Shown: piece by piece, positions 13,501 to 26,400 of the stretch
Layout: each line of letters opens with the position of its first letter
How positions within the stretch are numbered: position 1 is the stretch's first letter
From: Archivesica marissinica
Taxonomy: Eukaryota; Mollusca; Bivalvia; Venerida; Vesicomyidae
Length of the DNA: 64,000 nt
Direction: 5' to 3'
NCBI GenBank assembly: GCA_014843695.1
Contig: CM026393.1
Location: 7,659,355 to 7,723,354, forward strand
Notes under the pieces: generated by a model
Told to the model about the DNA's origin: nothing
What the model saw: the letters and a program-made list of their open reading frames with translations, nothing else
Database searches by the model: none
Made by a program: the position numbers and the translations under genes

Positions 13501-13971
13501 ACCATATTTAACCATGAACAGTCTGCCTGGCTACAACGCATGTCTGTTTGTTCCGACTTCGACAGGTTTAAACGTCTGCACAGTTCCCTGACAGTAGCCA
13601 ACATTTGGCGAGTTGCTATGCAACAACCGCGTGATATAGAAAACATGATGTTCATGGCAAAATTGTGCTGTAAAACCAATCTTATAACCACCGTTGAATG
13701 TCAGAACTGCTTAACCCCTATAAATGACTCTTTGTTTCATAATGTTTTCGATTGCACTACTTTGGCAACACCTAGGTCACAGTACTGGCACTCGGCCAGA
13801 GAACAATTATGTGCTGACTTGTTTATATACATGAAAAGTGTGAGCTTAGAGGAACAAATATTGTTTATGTTAGGCTTTATTGACTTGAATATATCACACT
13901 TTATTGAATTAAACAGATATGTTGAATTTATGAATTTAAACGGAATATTTCTGAGAGCTGTGATCATCTAA
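10540..13971 (+). CDS. LINE ORF2: APE endonuclease and reverse transcriptase
   Basis: 1,143 residues from ATG 10540, with no stop or frameshift. It would nick target DNA and reverse transcribe the element RNA at the nick. The endonuclease covers residues about 11-260: N18 in TWNVTG, E45 in SEHW, GDFN at 161-164, D217 in SLIDH and H245 in SRHLP. The usual family motif there is SDH, so R244 replaces an expected aspartate. RT covers residues about 490-800: YRAISLLPV, motif A FMDAMKAFD with D635, and the catalytic QADD with D729 and D730, where F/YADD is usual. A C-terminal zinc-binding motif CX2CX9HX4C uses C1054, C1057, H1067 and C1072. I see no RNase H. The ATG overlaps the intended ORF1 stop by 11 bases (10540-10550), suggesting reinitiation. 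The frame is open upstream to 10513, but only from GTG, so ATG 10540 is preferred. Confidence 0.95.
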   Translation: MSINLHIPSMNLNILTWNVTGIMSGIPYRLSELTSKNISVCGLSEHWLLSHNSYILENLSQDYDAHVVLCSNHKTLNGRMFGKGGVALLWRKTFSDRVHILDTDSDRIAAIKLALDEYTLYFIQVYLLCSNESLDLFKSEIDNINDILSQVCDGDKAVVMGDFNAKFLENGIGRNRDICISNLAKRHSLHCVTDSNICTGARYSFVPGPNAPPSLIDHVLLDETLISSVETCHIANDSPLNVSRHLPICVTLVLKQNVSACFTPDSLKFTKLCYKWTSPDKTQHYKNELSTSLQANILNCCNMDLTYENIVSCIQDAVEKCLPKRTFKSCLKPFWSNTLKELNRTMRLTRYRWINAGRPREGPLYVEYKTSTRELRRKLRNASKMFEISENERIDKLSEIDQKGFWEIINSRKIKKSTSGNEIKFDDKIEREPERILHGWHKYFQNLYSFSYDKAFDDTFKQTIETELSTYHTVQESQESSVIFRHVTLEELSNIIVTMPNGKSASSDNITYEHLKYGGKMLVNCLVKLFNSILDNERLPNKLKQGITVTLHKGNGKSKTDPNNYRAISLLPVVFKTFEKLLLNRIEKSPFYKNLHQFQHGFQKGKNSKMVSFIYQETVNYCYERHNVLYTCFMDAMKAFDRTWLSGVLFKLYELGLNGKTLRIFGSSRVLSYGHLSESFPLQQGTRQGSICAPFLYTVLLDELLKTLDNSGYGLKINDISLCAPTQADDIVLLSLSKSGLSELIDICCKYANKWRYTYNPSKCAVLIHNEDQRFKKEKCVLYYSNIELRQTNKYKHLGIMQDKSSRKPENVDDVCQTARGTLFSIATSGLHSTGINPITVSKLYISTVLPKAFFGCELWNNISKTDQIRLETIHHFCLKKIQCLPLRTRSDMVLGLLGFTTLQAYFDLQKLNFLGVLCRLNTSELSLQLFVQRLFQYKSNCTVRNRGFVVDIVKIAQKYNLVRYIESFIESGTFPGKYQWKSICKMTIFNHEQSAWLQRMSVCSDFDRFKRLHSSLTVANIWRVAMQQPRDIENMMFMAKLCCKTNLITTVECQNCLTPINDSLFHNVFDCTTLATPRSQYWHSAREQLCADLFIYMKSVSLEEQILFMLGFIDLNISHFIELNRYVEFMNLNGIFLRAVII

Positions 13972-14481
13972 AGCATAAATCTGGCTCCTAAACATGATCT
14001 ACAGAATGCAGCGTTTTTAGAATAACTTTCTTATATTCACTTTTCGTTTCGGTGAAATAGTATGTTCTTAAATTTCTGCCAACCTTTGTAAACATTTAAA
14101 TATGCTGCTTATTGGATTTCTCTTTGTTTCTAAGAGGCTTCTTAGTATAAGACTAAATATGCATAACCAAACGTGCATTATGTAAACATTACTGCTAGCT
14201 TAGTGCTTAATGTTTGCACAATGCGATGTTCTCTTGTATGTATATTGTTTGATGTTCTTGTTTGTTTCATAACGTTTGATATTGTTTGTATGCTTAAAAT
14301 AATGGATGTCTTCCGAAACTCCAATCTTTGTAATACGTTGGATGTCCTTTGTATGTTCTCACTATGAAATGTCTTTATGTTTGCATCATTTTATGTCCTT
14401 TGTATGTTTGTAATATCCTATGTGTTTCTTTTTTGAATGTTATATACTCTTCAGAAATGGAGGAAATAAAGATGATATATA
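13972..14481 (+). other. LINE 3' UTR and tail
   Basis: About 510 bp after the ORF2 stop. It is T-rich, with repeated TTTGTATGTTTG-like phrases. It ends with AATAAA at 14465-14470 and a GATGATATATATA tail before the satellite resumes. I see no additional gene. Confidence 0.75.
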
Positions 14482-17400
14482 TAGTGAACACACTTTAATA
14501 ATAGAGTAAACAAACAAACGCTGCAGTTAGTGAACACACTTTAATAATAGAGTAAACAAACAAACGCTGCAGTTAGTGAACACACTTTAATAATATAGTA
14601 AACAAACAAACGCTGCAGTTAGTGAACACACTTTAATAATAGAGTAAACAAACAAACGTTGCAGTTAGTGAACATACTTTAATAATATAGTAAACAAACA
14701 AACGCTGCAGTTAGTGAACACACTTTAATAATAGAGTAAACAAACAAACTCTGCAGTTAGTGAACATAATTTAATAATATAGTAAACAAACAAACGCTGC
14801 AGTTAGTGAACATACTTTAATAATATAGTAAACAAACAAACGCTGCAGTTAGTGAACATACTTTAATAATATAGTAAACAAACAAACGCTGCAGTTAGTG
14901 AACATACTTTAATAATATAGTATACAAACAAACGCTGCAGTCTGTGAACACACTTTAATAATATAGTAAACAAACAAACGCTGCAGTTAGTGAACATACT
15001 TTAATAATATAGTAAACAAACAAACGCTGCAGTTAGTGAACATACTTTAATAATATAGTAAACAAACAAACGCTGCAGTTAGTGAACATACTTCAATAAT
15101 ATAGTAAATAAACAAACACTGCAGTTAGTGAACACACTTTAATAATATAGTAAACAAACAAACGCTGCAGTTAGTGAACATACTTTAATAATATAGTAAA
15201 CAAACAAACGTTGCAGCTAGTGAACACGCTTTAATAATATAGTAAACAAACAAACAAACACAGCAGTTAGTGAACATACATTAATAGTATAGTAAACAAA
15301 CAAACGCTGCAGTTAGTGAACACGCTTTAATAATATAGTAAACAAACAAACACTGCAGTTAATTAACATACTTTAATAATATAGTAAACAAACAAACACT
15401 GCAGTTAGTGAACACGCTTTAATAATATAGTAAACAAACAAACACTGCAGTTAGTGAACATACTTTAATAATATAGTAAACAAACACACGCTGCAGTTAG
15501 TGAACATACTTTAATAATATAGTAAACAAACAAACGCTGCAGTTAGTGAACACACTTTAATAATAGAGTAAACAAACAAACGCTGCAGTTAGTGAACACG
15601 CTTTAATAATATAGTAAACAAACAAACGCTGCAGTTAGTGAACATATTTTAATAATATAGTAAAAAACACACGTTGCAGTTAGTGAACACGGTTTAATAA
15701 TATAGTAAACAAACAAACACTGCAGTTAGTGAACATACTTTAATAGTATAGTAAACAAACAAACACTGCAGTTAGTGAACATACTTTAATAATATAGTAA
15801 ACAAACAAACGCTGCAGTTAGTGAACATACTTTAATAATATAGTAAACAAACAAACGCTGCAGTTAGTGAACATACTTTAATAATATAGTCAACAAACAA
15901 ACGCTGCAGTTAGTGAACATACTTTAATAATATAGTAAACAAACAAACACTGTAGTTAGTGAACACGCTTTAATAATATAGTAAACAAACAAACACTGCA
16001 GTTAGTGAAAATACTTTAATAATATAGTAAACAAACAAACGCTGCAGTTAGTGAACATACTTTAATAATATAGTAAACAAACAAACGCTGCAGTTAGTGA
16101 ACACACATTAATAATAGAGTAAACAAACAAACGCTGCAGTTAGTGAACACGCTTTAATAATATAGTAAACAAACAAACGCTGCAGTTAGTGAACATACTT
16201 TAATAATATAGTAAACAAACACACGTTGCAGTTAGTGAACACGCTTTAATAATATAGTAAACAAACAAACAAACACTGCAGTTAGTTAACATACTTTAAT
16301 AGTATAGTAAACAAACAAAAACTGCAGTTAGTGAACATACTTTAATAATATAGTAAACAAACAAACGCTGCAGTTACTGAACATACTTTAATAACATAGT
16401 AAACAAACAAACGCTGCAGTGAGTGAACACGCTTTAATAATATAGTAAACAAACAAACACTGCAGTTAATGAACATACTTTAATAATATAGTAAACAAAC
16501 AAACGTTGCAGCTAGTGAACACGCTTTAATAATATAGTAAACAAACAAACACTGCAGTTAGTGAACATACTTTAATAATATAGTAAACAAACAAACGCTG
16601 CAGTTAGTGAACATACTTTAACAATATAGTAAACAAACAAACGCTGCAGTTAGTGAACATACTTTAATAATATAGTAAACAAACAAACACTGCAGTTAGT
16701 GAACATACTTTAATAATATAGTAAACAAACAAACGCTGCAGTTAGTGAACACACTTTAATAATATAGTAAACAAACAAACGCTGCAGTTAGTGAACACGC
16801 TTTAATAATATAGTAAACAAACAAACACTGCAGTTAGTGAACATACTTTAATAATATAGTAAACAAACAAACGCTGCAGATAGTGAACATACTTTAATAA
16901 TATAGTAAACAAACAAACGCTGCAGTTAGTGAACATACTTTAATAATATAGTAAACAAACAAACGCTGCAGTTAGTGAACATACTTTAATAATATAGTAA
17001 ACAAACAAACAAACAAACAAACACTGCAGTTAGTGAACATACTTTAATAATATAGTAAACAAACAAACGCTGTAGTTAGTGAACACGCTCTAATAAAATA
17101 GTAAACAAACAAATACTGCAGTTAGTGAACATACTTTAATAATATAGTAAACAAACAAACGCTGCAGTTAGTGAACACACTTTAATAATATAGTAAACAA
17201 ACAAACGCTGCAGTTAGTGAACATACTTTAATAATATAGTAAACAAACAAACGCTGTAGTTATTGAACACGCTATAATAATATAGTAACAAACAAACAAA
17301 CAAACAAACAAACACTGCAGTTAGTGAACATACTTAAATAATATAGTAAACAAACAAAGTCTGCAGTTAGTGAACATACTTTAATAATATAGTAAACAAA

Positions 17401-20400
17401 CAAACACTGCAGTTAGTGAACATACTTTAATAGTATAGTAAACAAACAAACACTGCAGTTAGTGAACATACTTTAATAATATAGTAAACAAACAAACGCT
17501 GCAGTTAGTGAACATACTTTAATAATATAGTAAACAAACAAACGCTGCAGTTAGTGAACATACTTTAATAATATAGTCAACAAACAAACGCTGCAGTTAG
17601 TGAACATACTTTAATAATATAGTAAACAAACAAACACTGTAGTTAGTGAACACGCTTTAATAATATAGTAAACAAACAAACACTGCAGTTAGTGAAAATA
17701 CTTTAATAATATAGTAAACAAACAAACGCTGCAGTTAGTGAACATACTTTAATAATATAGTAAACAAACAAACGCTGCAGTTAGTGAACACACATTAATA
17801 ATAGAGTAAACAAACAAACGCTGCAGTTAGTGAACACGCTTTAATAATATAGTAAACAAACAAACGCTGCAGTTAGTGAACATACTTTAATAATATAGTA
17901 AACAAACACACGTTGCAGTTAGTGAACACGCTTTAATAATATAGTAAACAAACAAACAAACACTGCAGTTAGTTAACATACTTTAATAGTATAGTAAACA
18001 AACAAAAACTGCAGTTAGTGAACATACTTTAATAATATAGTAAACAAACAAACGCTGCAGTTACTGAACATACTTTAATAACATAGTAAACAAACAAACG
18101 CTGCAGTGAGTGAACACGCTTTAATAATATAGTAAACAAACAAACACTGCAGTTAATGAACATACTTTAATAATATAGTAAACAAACAAACGTTGCAGCT
18201 AGTGAACACGCTTTAATAATATAGTAAACAAACAAACACTGCAGTTAGTGAACATACTTTAATAATATAGTAAACAAACAAACGCTGCAGTTAGTGAACA
18301 TACTTTAACAATATAGTAAACAAACAAACGCTGCAGTTAGTGAACATACTTTAATAATATAGTAAACAAACAAACACTGCAGTTAGTGAACATACTTTAA
18401 TAATATAGTAAACAAACAAACGCTGCAGTTAGTGAACACACTTTAATAATAGAGTAAACAAACAAACGCTGCAGTTAGTGAACACGCTTTAATAATATAG
18501 TAAACAAACAAACACTGCAGTTAGTGAACATACTTTAATAATATAGTAAACAAACAAACGCTGCAGATAGTGAACATACTTTAATAATATAGTAAACAAA
18601 CAAACGCTGCAGTTAGTGAACATACTTTAATAATATAGTAAACAAACAAACGCTGCAGTTAGTGAACATACTTTAATAATATAGTAAACAAACAAACAAA
18701 CAAACAAACACTGCAGTTAGTGAACATACTTTAATAATATAGTAAACAAACAAACGCTGTAGTTAGTGAACACGCTCTAATAAAATAGTAAACAAACAAA
18801 TACTGCAGTTAGTGAACATACTTTAATAATATAGTAAACAAACAAACGCTGCAGTTAGTGAACACACTTTAATAATATAGTAAACAAACAAACGCTGCAG
18901 TTAGTGAACATACTTTAATAATATAGTAAACAAACAAACGCTGTAGTTATTGAACACGCTATAATAATATAGTAAACAAACAAACAAACAAACAAACAAA
19001 CAAACACTGCAGTTAGTGAACATACTTAAATAATATAGTAAACAAACAAAGTCTGCAGTTAGTGAACATACTTTAATAATATAGTAAACAAACAAACACT
19101 GCAGTTAGTGAACACACTTTAATAATATAGTAAACAAAAAACGCTGCAGTTAGTGAACATACTTTTAATAATATAGTAAACAAACAAATGCTGCAGTTAG
19201 TGAAAATACTTTTATTAATATAGTAAACAAGCAAATGCTGCAGTTAGTGAACATACGTTAATAATAGAGTAAACAAACAAACGCTGCAGTTAGTGAACAT
19301 ACTTTAATAATATAATAAACAAACAATCACTGCAGTTAGTGAACATACTTTAATAATATAGTAAGCAAACAAACGCTGCAGTTAGTGAACATACTTTAAT
19401 AATATAGTAAACAAACAAACAAACACTGCAGTTAGTGAACATACTTTAATAATATAGTAAACAAACAAACGCTGCAGTTAGTGAACATACTTTAGTAATA
19501 TAGTAAACAAACAAACGCTGCAGTTAGTGAACATACTTTAATAATATAGTAAACAAACAAACGCTGCAGTTAGTGAACATACTTTAATAATATAGTAAAC
19601 AAACAAACGCTGCAGGTAGTGAACATACTTTAATAATATAGTAAACAAACACACGCTGCAGTTAGTGAACATACATTAATAATATAGTAAACAAACAAAC
19701 GCTGCAGTTAGTGAACATACTTTAATAATATATTAAACAAACACACGCTGCAGTTAGTAAACATACATTAATAATATAGTAAACAAACAAACGCTGCAGT
19801 TAGAGAACATACTTTAATAATATAGTAAACAAACAATCACTGCAGTTAGTGCAAATACTTTAATAATATAGTAAACAAACAATAACTGCAGTTAGTGAAC
19901 ATACTTTAATAATGTAGTAAACAAACAAACGCTGCAGTTAGTGAACATACTTTAATAAGATAGCAAACAAACACACGCTGCAGTTAGTGAACATACTTTA
20001 ATAATATAGTAAACAAACAAACAAACGCTGCAGTTAGTGAACATACATTAATAATATAGTAAACAAACAAACGCTGCAGTTAGTGAACATACATTAATAA
20101 TATAGTCAACAAACAAACACTGCAGTTAGTGAAAATACTTTAATTATAATTATAGTAAACAAACAAACACTGCAGTTAGTGAACATACTTTAATAATATA
20201 GTAAACAAACAAACAAACACTGCAGTTAGTGAACATACTTTAATTATAATTATAGTAAACAAACAAACGCTCGCTGCAGTTAGTGAACATACTTTAATTA
20301 TAATTATAGTAAACAAACAAACGCTGCAGTTAGTGAACATACATTTATAATATAGTAAACAAACAAACAAACAAACAAACAAACACTGCAGTTAGTGAAC

Positions 20401-23400
20401 ATACTTTAATTATAATTATAGTAAACAAACAAACGCTGCAGTTAGTGAACATACTTTAATAATATAGTAAACAAACAAACGCTGCAGTTAGTGAACACAC
20501 TTTAATAATATAGTAAACAAACAAACGCTGCAGTTAGTGAACATACTTTAATAATATAGTAAACAAACAAACGCTGCAGTTAGTGAACATACTTTAATAA
20601 TATAGTAAACAAACAAACGCTGCAGTTAGTGAACATTCTTTAATTATAATATAGTAAAAAAACAAACGCTGCAGTTAGTGAACATACTTTAATAATATAG
20701 TAAACAAACAAACGCTGCAGTTAGTGAACATACTTTAATAATATAGTAAACAAACAAACGCTGCAGTTAGTGAACATACTTTAATAATATAGTAAACAAA
20801 CAAACGCTGCAGTTAGTGAACATACTTTAATAATATAGTAAACAAACAAACGCTGCAGTTAGTGAACATACTTTAATAATATAGTAAACAAACAAACGCT
20901 GCAGTTAGTGAACATACTTTAATAAGATAGTAAACAAACACACGCTGCAGTTAGTGAACATACTTTAATAATATAGTAAACAAACAAACAAACACAAACT
21001 GCAGTTAGTGAACATACATTAATAATATAGTAAACAAACAAACGCTGCAGTTAGTGAACATACTTTAATTATAATTATAGTAAACAAACAAACGCTGCAG
21101 TTAGTGAACATACATTAATAATATAGTAAACAAACAAACATACACTGCAGTTAGTGAACATACTTTAATTATAATTATAGTAAACAAACGCTGCAGTTAG
21201 TGAACATGCTTTAATAATATAGTAAACAAACAATCAAACACTGCAGTTAGTGAACATACTTTAATTATAATTATAGTAAACAAACAAACGCTGCAGTTAG
21301 TGAACATACTTTAATAATATAGTAAACAAACAAACGCTGCAGTTAGTGAACATACTTTAATAATATAGTAAACAAACAAACGCTGCAGTTAGTGAACATT
21401 CTTTAATTATAATTATAGTAAACAAACAAACGCTACAGTTAGTGAACATACTTTAATAATATAGTAAACAAACAAACGCTGCAGTTAGTGAACATTCATT
21501 AATTATAATTATAGTAAACAAACAAACGCTGCAGTTAGTGAACATACTTTAATAATATAGTAAACAAACAAACGCTGCAGTTAGTGAACATACTTTAATA
21601 ATATAGTAAACAAACACACGCTGCAGTTAGTGAACATACATTAATAATATAGTAAACAAACAAACGCTGCAGTTAGAGAACATACTTTAATAATATAGTA
21701 AACAAACAATCACTGCAGTTAGTGAACATACTTTAATAATATAGTAAACAAACAAACGCTGCAGTTAGTGAACATACTTTAATAAGATAGTAAACAAACA
21801 CACCTGGCAGTTAGTGAACATACTTTAATAATATAGTAAACAAACAAACAAATAAACAAACGCTGCAGTTAGTGAACATACATTAATAATATAGTAAACA
21901 AACAAACGCTGCAGTTAATGAACATACTTTAATTATAATTATAGTAAACAAACAAACGCTGCAGTTAGTGAAGATACATTAATAATATAGTAAACAAACA
22001 AACATACACTGCAGTTAGTGAACATACTTTAATTATAATTATAGTAAACAAACAAACGCTGCAGTTAGTGAACATGCTTTAATAATATAGTAAACAAACA
22101 AACAAACACTGCAGTTAGTGAACATACTTTAATTATAATTATAGTAAACAAACAAACGCTGCAGTTAGTGAACATACTTTAATTATAATTATAGTAAACA
22201 AACAAACGCTGCAGTTAGTGAACATACATTAATAATATAGTAAACAAACAAACACTGCAGTTAGTGAACATACTTTAATAATATAGTAAACAAACAAACG
22301 CTGCAGTTAGTGAACACACTTTAATAATATAGTAAACAAACAAACGCTGCAGTTAGTGAACATACTTTAATAATATAGTAAACAAACAAACGCTGCAGTT
22401 AGTGAACATACTTTAATAATATAGTAAATAAACAAACGCTGCAGTTAGTGAACACACTTTAATAATATAGTAAACAAACAAACGCTGCAGTTAGTGAACA
22501 TACTTTAATAATATAGTAAACAAACAAACGCTGCAGTTAGTGAACACGCTCTAATAATATAGTAAACAAACAAACGCTGCAGTTAGTGAACATACTTTAA
22601 TAATAGTAAACAAACACACTGCAGTTAGTGAACATACTTTAATAATATAGTAAACAAACAAACGCTGCAGTTAGTGAACATACTTTAATAATATAGTAAA
22701 CAAACAAACGCTGCAGTTAGTGAACACGTTCTAATAATATAGTAAACAAACAAACGCTGCAGTTAGTGAACATACTTTAATAATATAGTAAACAAACAAA
22801 CGCTGCAGTTAGTGAACATACTTTAATTATAATTATAGTAAACAAACAAACGCTGCAGTTAGTGAAAATACTTTAATAATATAGTAAACAAACAAACGCT
22901 GCAGTTAGTGAACATACTTTAGTAATATAGTAAGCAAACAAACGCTGCAGTTAGTGAACATACTTTTAATAATATAGTAAACAAACGCTGCAGTTAGTGA
23001 ACATACTTTAATAATATAGTAAGCAAACAAACGCTGCAGTTAGTGAACATACTTTTAATAATATAGTAAACAAACGCTGCAGTTAGTGAACATACTTTAA
23101 TAATATAGTAAACAAACGCTGCAGTTAGTGAACATACTTTAATAATATAGTAAACAAACAAATGCTGCAGTTAGTGAACATACTTTTAATAATATAGTAA
23201 ACAAACGCTGCAGTTAGTGAACATACTTTAATAATATAGAAAGCAAACAAACGCTGCAGTTAGTGAACATACTTTTAATAATATAGTAAACAAACGCTGC
23301 AGTTAGTGAACATACTTTTAATAATATAGTAAACAAACGCTGCAGTTAGTGAACACACTTTAATGATATAGTAAACAAACAAACGCTGCAGTTAGTGAAC

Positions 23401-26400
23401 ACACTTTAATAATATAGTAAACAAACAAACGCTGCAGTTAGTGATCATACTTTAATAATATAGTAAACAAACAAACACTGCAGTTAGTGAACACGCTCTA
23501 ATAATATAGTAAACAAACAAACACTGCAGTTAGTGAACACGCTTTAATAATATAGTAAACAAACAATCGCTGCAGTTAGTGAACATACTTTAATAATATA
23601 GTAAACAAACAAACGCTGCAGTTAGTGAACACGCTCTAATAATATAGTAAACAAACAAACGCTGCAGTTAGTGAACATACTTTAATAATATAGTAAACAA
23701 ACAAACGCTGCAGTTAGTGAACATACTTTAATAATATAGTAAACAAACAAACGCTGCAGTTAGTGAACATACTTTAATAATATAGTAAACAAACAAACGC
23801 TGCAGTTAGTGAACATACTTTAATAATATAGTAAACAAACAAACAAACACTGCAGTTAGTGAACATACTTTAATAATATAGTAAACAAACAAACAAACGC
23901 TGCAGTTAGTGAACATACTTTAATAATATAGTAAACAAACAAACGCTGTAGTTAGTGAACACGCTCTAATAATATAGTAAACAAACAAACAAACAAACAC
24001 TGCAGTTAGTGAACATACTTTAATAATATAGTAAACAAACAAACGCTGCAGTTAGTGAACATACTTTAATAATATATTAAACAAACACACACTGCAGTTA
24101 GTGAACATACTTTAATAATATAGTAAACAAACAAACGCTGCAGTTAGTGAACACACTTTAATAACATAGTAAATAAAAAACGCTGCAGTTAGTGAACATA
24201 CTTTTAATAATATAGTAAACAAACAAATGCTGCAGTTAGTGAAAATACTTTTATTAATATAGTAAACAAACAAACGCTGCAGTTAGTGAACATACTTTAA
24301 TAATATAGTAAACAAACAAACGCTGCAGTTAGTGAACATACTTTTAATAATATAGTAAACAAACAAACGCTGCAGTTAGTGAACATACTTTAATAATATA
24401 GTAAACAAACAATCACTGCAGTTAGTGAACATACTTTAATAATATAGTAAGCAAACAAACGCTGCAGTTAGTGAACATACTTTAATAATATAGTAAACAA
24501 ACAAACGCTGCAGTTAGTGAACATACTTTAATAATATAGTAAACAAACAAACAAACACTGCAGTTAGTGAACACACTTTAATAATATAGTAAACAAACAA
24601 ACGCTGCAGTTAGTGAACATACTTTAATAATATAGTAAACAAACGCTGCAGTTAGTGAACACACTTTAATAATATAGTAAACAAACAAACGCTGCAGTTA
24701 ATGAACCTACTTTAATAATATAGTAAACAATCAAACGCTGCAGTTAGTGAACATACTTTAATAATATAGTAAACAAAGACACGCTGCAGTTAGTGAACAT
24801 ACATTAATAATATAGTAAACAAACAAACGCTGCAGTTAGTGAACATACTTTAATAATATAGTAAACAAACACACGCTGCAGTTAGTGAACATACATTAAT
24901 AATATAGTAAACAAACAAACGCTGCAGTTAGAGAACATACTTTAATAATATAGTAAACAAACAATCACTGCAGTTAGTGAATATACTTTACTAATATAGT
25001 AAACAAACAATCACTGCAGTTAGTGAACATACTTTAATAATATAGTAAACAAACAAATGCTGCAGTTAGTGAACATACTTTAATAAGATAGCAAACAAAT
25101 ACACGCTGCAGTTAGTGAACATACTTTAATAATATAGTAAACAAACAAACAAACAAACAAACAAACGCTGCAGTTAGTGAACATACATTAATAATATAGT
25201 AAACAAACAAACGCTGCAGTTAGTGAACATACTTTAATTATAATATAGTAAACAAACAAACGCTGCAGTTAGTGAACATACATTAATAATATAGTAAACA
25301 AACAAACAAACACTGCAGTTAGTGAAAATACTTTAATTATACTTATAGTAAACAAACAAACGCTGCAGTTAGTGAACATACTTTAATAATATAGTAAACA
25401 AACAAACACTGCAGTTAGTGAACATACTTTAATTATAATTATAGTAAACAAACAAACGCTGCAGTTAGTGAACATACTTTAATTATAATTATAGTAAACA
25501 AACAAAAGCTGCAGATAGTGAACATACATTAATAATATAGTAAACAAACAAACAAACACTGCAGTTAGTGAACATACTTTAATTATAATTATAGTAAACA
25601 AAACAAACGCTGCAGTTAGTGAACACACTTTAATAATATAGTAAACAAACAAAAGCTGCAGTTAGTGAACATACTTTAATAATATAGTAAACAAACAAAC
25701 GCTGCAGTTAGTGAACATACTTTAATAATATAGTAAACAAACAAACGCTGCAGTTAGTGAACATTCTTTAATTATAATTATAGTAAACAAACAAACGCTG
25801 CAGTTAATGAACATACTTTAATAATATAGTAAACAAACACACGCTGCAGTTAGTGAACATACATTAATAATATAGTAAACAAACAAACGCTGCAGTTAGA
25901 GAACATACTTTAATAATATAGTAAACAAACAATCACTGCAGTTAGTGAACATACTTTTAATAATATAGTAAACAAACAAACGCTGCAGTTAGTGAACATA
26001 CTTTAATAATATATTAAATAAACAAACAAACAAACGCTGCAGTTAGTGAACATACATTAATAATATAGTAAACAAACAAACGCTGCAGTTAGTGAACATA
26101 CTTTAATTATAATTATAGTAAACAAACGCTGCAGTTAGTGAACATACATTAATAATATAGTAAACAAACAAATGCTGCAGTTAGTGAAGATACTTTTATT
26201 AATATAGTAAACAAACAAACGCTGCAGTTAGTGAACATACTTTAATAATATAGTAAACAAACAAACGCTGCAGATAGTGAACATACTTTTAATAATATAG
26301 TAAACAAACAAACGCTGCAGTTAGTGAACATACTTTAATAAGATAGTAAACAAACACACGCTGCAGTTAGTGAACATACTTTAATAATATAGTAAACAAA

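Larger units (their letters stand above)
8641..14481 (+). mobile_element. LINE (non-LTR retrotransposon) inserted in the 46-bp satellite
   Basis: A 5.84-kb element with a 56-bp leader, ORF1, ORF2 with an APE-type endonuclease and reverse transcriptase, a 3' UTR of about 0.5 kb, an AATAAA at 14465-14470 and a short GATGATATATATA tail. There are no long terminal repeats. The left border follows a complete satellite unit ending in AAACAAAC. On the right the satellite resumes at TAGTGAACAC. About 8 bp of the unit (GCTGCAGT) is missing, and I see no target-site duplication. The RT style and the absence of a recognisable RNase H point to the broad Jockey/CR1/L2 group. The exact clade is not resolved by eye. 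The element looks full length and recent, because ORF2 is unbroken. Confidence 0.93.
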
